NCBI GenBank assembly: GCA_946479205.1
Contig: CAMLFJ010000174.1
Span: 1 to 7,101, forward strand
Reading direction: 5' to 3'
DNA: 7,101 nt
Source: an uncultured bacterium
Lineage (GTDB): Bacteria > Methylomirabilota > Methylomirabilia > Rokubacteriales > CSP1-6
In this document: one piece after another, positions 4,530-7,101 of the stretch
Numbering within the stretch: position 1 is the stretch's first letter
How the letters are laid out: each line of letters begins with the position of its first letter
Program-made: the position numbers and the translations under genes
The notes under the pieces: generated by a model
What the model was told of the DNA's origin: nothing
The model's database searches: none
The model's input: only the letters and a program-made list of their open reading frames with translations

Positions 4530-5546
4530 GTGAGCGAGCAGACCACGTGGCGCGAGGCGATCCCGGAGGGCGAGGCCGCGCGCCTCGATGCTCTCGCGAA
4601 GCGGCTCCTCGGCCGCGGCCGCCTCGACGGCCGGCCGCTGCACCGCAAGGCCCTCGCCGCGCTGCACGCGCGCTTCGAGGTGTCCGAGGCCCCGCGCGAT
4701 CTCCGCCACGGCCTCTTCGCGGAGCCGGGGAGCTACGACGCCTTCGTGCGCTTCTCCTCGGGCGCGGGGCAGGCGCGCAGCGACCGCGTGCCGGACGTGC
4801 GCGGGCTCGCGGTCAAGATCCTTGGGGTCACCGGCCCCAAGGTGATCCCCGGCCTCGAGACGGCGACCACTCAGGATTTCCTCGCGATCCTGTCCCCCAC
4901 GTTTCCGTTCAAGGATCCGGCCGCGTTTGTGGACATCGCGGTGGCCTCGCGCCGCGGGAAGCTCGCGGTGATAGGCGCGGTGCTGAGGCACTACGGCCCC
5001 CTCGGCCTGTTCGCGGCCCTGCCCCGGCTGCAGCGCACGCTGGACTCCTCCATGCGGAGCCTCGCCGAGCGCACCTACTTCACCGCGGTCCCCCTGCGCC
5101 TCGGGCCCCACGCGGTCAAGCTGCGCTTCCGCCCGATGGACGTGCCCCCGCCGGTGCCGCCGGTCGGCGGGCCGGACGCGCTTGCGGTCGAGCTGCAGGC
5201 CCGCGTGCGCGTGTCGCCGCTGTCCTTCCGCGTGGAGGCGCAGCGCTTCGTGGACGAGGCCCGCACCCCGATCGAGGATCCGACGGTGGAGTGGGCCGAG
5301 CGCGACGCCCCGTGGGTCGCCCTGGCCCGGCTCGCGATCCCCGCGCAGACCGCCGAATCGCGCGCGGGCCGCGCGCTGGCCGCCTACGTGGAGCGCCTGT
5401 CCTTCGATCCGTGGCACGCCCTGGTCGAGCACCGCCCGCTCGGCGTGGTGATGCGGGCGCGCGCGGTCGCCTACCGGCATGCGGTCGCCGCGCGCGGCGC
5501 CATCTCCGAGGTCGAGGTCAAGCCGCCGTCCATCGTGATGGCCTGA
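4530..5546 (+). CDS. Catalase-like heme-domain protein (y4iL-like group), 338 aa
   Basis: This matches the catalase-fold proteins grouped as y4iL-like, shorter relatives of heme catalases whose activity is mostly uncharacterised. Numbering from GTG 4530: 'PLHRKALAALHARFEV' (36-51) corresponds to the catalase segment with the distal His (H38). 'RHGLFAEPGSYDAFVRFSSG' (59-78) corresponds to the RFS region, 'SDRVPDVRGLAVKILGV' (84-100) to the conserved 'RGFAVK' strand, and 'TQDFLAI' (114-120) follows. Near the C-terminus 'FDPWHALVEHRPLG' (292-305) is a hallmark of this group. The catalase distal-pocket Asn that normally precedes 'TPVFF' is not present ('ILSPTFPF', 120-127), and I could not place a proximal Tyr with confidence. 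Catalase activity should therefore not be assumed; peroxidase or lipid-peroxide roles are possible. There is no signal peptide. An alternative GTG at 4521 adds three residues but overlaps the -10-like box. No partner gene is apparent. Confidence 0.85.
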   Translation: MSEQTTWREAIPEGEAARLDALAKRLLGRGRLDGRPLHRKALAALHARFEVSEAPRDLRHGLFAEPGSYDAFVRFSSGAGQARSDRVPDVRGLAVKILGVTGPKVIPGLETATTQDFLAILSPTFPFKDPAAFVDIAVASRRGKLAVIGAVLRHYGPLGLFAALPRLQRTLDSSMRSLAERTYFTAVPLRLGPHAVKLRFRPMDVPPPVPPVGGPDALAVELQARVRVSPLSFRVEAQRFVDEARTPIEDPTVEWAERDAPWVALARLAIPAQTAESRAGRALAAYVERLSFDPWHALVEHRPLGVVMRARAVAYRHAVAARGAISEVEVKPPSIVMA

Positions 5547-5558
5547 GCCGCGACGGCA

Positions 5559-5593
5559 TATACTGCGGGCCAGCGAGTGTCCATACCAAGGAG
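5559..5593 (+). promoter_or_regulatory. -10 box and Shine-Dalgarno site of the ThDP-enzyme gene
   Basis: TATACT (5559-5564) is a five-of-six -10 hexamer located 12 bases after the catalase-like stop codon, predicting a start near 5571. No -35 of note lies 16-18 bases upstream, so an activator may be needed. AAGGAG (5588-5593) lies 6 bases before the ATG at 5600 and fixes that start. The box implies independent expression from the upstream gene, though read-through across 53 bases is also possible. Confidence 0.5.
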
Positions 5594-5599
5594 ACCACG

Positions 5600-7101
5600 A
5601 TGAACGGTGCGGAGAGCCTGGCGCGAACGCTGGTGGCGGGTGGGGTCAACGTCTGCTTCACGAACCCGGGCACGTCGGAGATGCACTTCGTGGCCGCGCT
5701 GGACAAGGTGGACGGCATCCGCTGCGTGCTCGGTCTCTTCGAGGGCGTGGTGACCGGCGCGGCCGACGGCTACTGGCGCATGGCCGACAAGCCCGCCGCC
5801 ACCCTGCTACACCTCGGCCCCGGGCTCGGCAACGGGCTCGCGAACCTCCACAACGCGCGCAAGGCCAGCTCGGGCATCGTCAACATCGTGGGCGAGCACG
5901 CGACCTACCACATCAAGCACGACGCGCCGCTCACCTCGGACATCGAAGGCATCGCGCGCCCGGTGTCCGCGTGGGTGCGCACGTCGCCCAGCGCCCGCGC
6001 GGTCGCCGCCGACGGCGCCGCCGCCATCGTGGCGGCGCGCACCGCGCCCGGCCAGGTCGCCACGCTCATCCTGCCCGCCGACACCGCGTGGAACGAGGCC
6101 GACGGCGCGGCGCCGGTGCCGCCGGCGGCCGCCCCCGCGCGCGTCGCCGCCGAGGCGATCGAAGGCTGCGCCAAGGCGCTCCGCTCCGGCGAGCCGGCGA
6201 TGCTGATGTTGACCGGCCTCGCGGTCCGCGAGCGCGGCCTGGCGCTGGCCGGCCGCATCGCCACCGCGACCGGGGCGCGCATCATCGCCCAGGGCTCCAA
6301 CGCCCGCATCCAGCGCGGCGCCGGCCGCGTATCGATCGAGCGCCTGCCGTACCCGGTGGACCAGGCCCTCGCGGTGCTGAAGGACGTGCGGCATCTCATC
6401 CTGGTCGGCGCCAAGGCGCCGGTGGCATTCTTCGCGTATCCCGACAAGCCCAGCGTGCTCACCGCGGACGGCTGCCAGGTGCACCGGCTCTCCACGATGG
6501 CCGAGGATTCGATCGGCGCGCTGGAGGCCCTGGCCGAGGCGGTCGGGGCCAAGAAGAACGGCGAGGTGGTCCAGCAGCCCGGTCGCCCCGCGCTCCCCAC
6601 CGGCGCGCTCAACCCCGATACGCTGGCCGCCGCGCTCGGCGCGCTGCTGCCGGAGGGCGCCATCGTCTCCGACGAGTCGGTGACCACCGGCCGCGGCTTC
6701 TTCAAGGCGACCGCGGGCGCCCCGCCCCACGACTGGATGAACAACATGGGCGGCTCGATCGGCCTCGGCCTGCCGCTCGCCACCGGCGCCGCGGTCGCCT
6801 GCCCCGACCGCAAGGTCGTGTGCCTCGAGGGCGACGGCAGCGGCATGTACACGCTGCAGGCGCTGTGGACGCAGGCGCGCGAAGGCCTCGACGTGACCAC
6901 CGTGGTCTTCGCCAACCGCACCTACGCGATCCTGCGTCACGAGCTGACCGGCGTCCGCGCGGGCACACCCGGACCCAAGGCGGCCGACATGCTCGACATC
7001 GGCCGCCCGGATCTCGACTGGGTCTCGCTGGCCCGCGGCATGGGCGTGCCCGCGAGCCGCGCCACCACCGCGGAGGAGTTCAACAAGCAGTTCGCGGCCG
7101 G
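5600..7101 (+). CDS. ThDP-dependent enzyme of the acetolactate synthase / benzoylformate decarboxylase family (cut by right edge)
   Basis: The first 500 codons, translated directly, give a thiamine-diphosphate enzyme; family members of this type are a little over 500 aa, so little is probably missing. The N-terminal pyrimidine-binding domain shows 'NPGTSEM' (22-28) and the catalytic Glu E48 in 'GLFEGVVTGAADGYWRM'. Then comes 'LLHLGPGLGNGLANLHNA' (69-86), a middle domain at about 185-325, and the PP-binding domain with 'GGSIGLGLPLATGAA' (384-398) and the ThDP/Mg motif 'GDGSG...(25)...NR' (411-440). The style resembles benzoylformate decarboxylase (MdlC): S26 and H71 align with its active-site Ser and His, but its second His falls in 'FAYPDKPS' (278-285), where none is seen. 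The middle domain is short and lacks clear FAD features, so true acetolactate synthase activity is doubtful despite how such genes are often labelled. A 2-keto-acid decarboxylase or lyase acting in the cytoplasm is the safer inference. The SD and ATG at 5600 are clear. Confidence 0.88.
   Translation, partial: MNGAESLARTLVAGGVNVCFTNPGTSEMHFVAALDKVDGIRCVLGLFEGVVTGAADGYWRMADKPAATLLHLGPGLGNGLANLHNARKASSGIVNIVGEHATYHIKHDAPLTSDIEGIARPVSAWVRTSPSARAVAADGAAAIVAARTAPGQVATLILPADTAWNEADGAAPVPPAAAPARVAAEAIEGCAKALRSGEPAMLMLTGLAVRERGLALAGRIATATGARIIAQGSNARIQRGAGRVSIERLPYPVDQALAVLKDVRHLILVGAKAPVAFFAYPDKPSVLTADGCQVHRLSTMAEDSIGALEALAEAVGAKKNGEVVQQPGRPALPTGALNPDTLAAALGALLPEGAIVSDESVTTGRGFFKATAGAPPHDWMNNMGGSIGLGLPLATGAAVACPDRKVVCLEGDGSGMYTLQALWTQAREGLDVTTVVFANRTYAILRHELTGVRAGTPGPKAADMLDIGRPDLDWVSLARGMGVPASRATTAEEFNKQFAA

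Noticed and set aside
4167..5480. 437-codon minus-strand open frame
   Set aside because: It is antisense to the catalase-like and small secreted genes, both of which have clear family or signal-peptide evidence; its composition is that of a shadow frame.
5807..6940. 377- and 338-codon minus-strand open frames
   Set aside because: Both are antisense to the ThDP enzyme, whose motifs are unambiguous on the + strand; they show no domain of their own.
1..7101. Mobile elements, CRISPR arrays, tRNA or rRNA genes, defence systems
   Set aside because: I saw no transposase motifs, spaced repeat series, cloverleaf or rRNA-like sequence, or recognisable defence-gene domains on either strand.

Overview
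The window is very GC-rich (about 70% by eye), densely coding DNA from a bacterium. Third positions are dominated by G and C, which is why long false open frames run antisense to almost every real gene. Two genes encode secreted proteins with standard Sec signal peptides, one gene is a PilZ protein, and one promoter-like site has the sigma-54 -24/-12 pattern. Together with the mix of soil-type catabolic families (SDR, M20 amidohydrolase, benzoylformate-decarboxylase-like ThDP enzyme, y4iL-like catalase relative), this suggests a Gram-negative soil or sediment organism such as Methylomirabilota/Rokubacteria or a GC-rich proteobacterium. That placement is inference; no rRNA, tRNA or phylogenetic marker is present.

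Layout, left to right. Positions 1-246 hold the C-terminal end of an SDR oxidoreductase entering from the left, followed by a GC-rich hairpin. A secreted FecR-domain protein follows on the + strand (413-1450). It converges, with a 29-base gap, on a two-gene minus-strand unit: an M20D amidohydrolase (3448 to 2261) and, 13 bases downstream, a complete classical SDR (2247 to 1480). The 225-base divergent region 3449-3673 separates this unit from a small PilZ protein on the + strand (3674-4012). It contains a TTGACA box facing left, an inverted repeat, an 11-base-phased direct repeat and a near-consensus sigma-54 promoter facing right. Next come a small, tryptophan-rich secreted protein (4182-4478) behind a good sigma-70-type promoter, a catalase-fold protein of the y4iL type (4530-5546), and the first 500 codons of a ThDP-dependent enzyme (5600 to the right edge).

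The M20 amidohydrolase and SDR are the only clearly co-transcribed pair: the hydrolase would release an amine or amino acid plus an acid from an N-acyl compound, and the SDR would oxidise or reduce some hydroxy/keto compound. Whether they share one pathway is not shown. The rest look like single-gene transcription units. I see no mobile element, CRISPR array, RNA gene or obvious multi-gene defence or biosynthetic system. The most interesting signals are regulatory (a sigma-54-like promoter almost abutting the PilZ start codon; apparent leaderless starts) and biochemical (a ThDP enzyme with only part of the benzoylformate decarboxylase active-site set; an unplaced aromatic-rich secreted protein).
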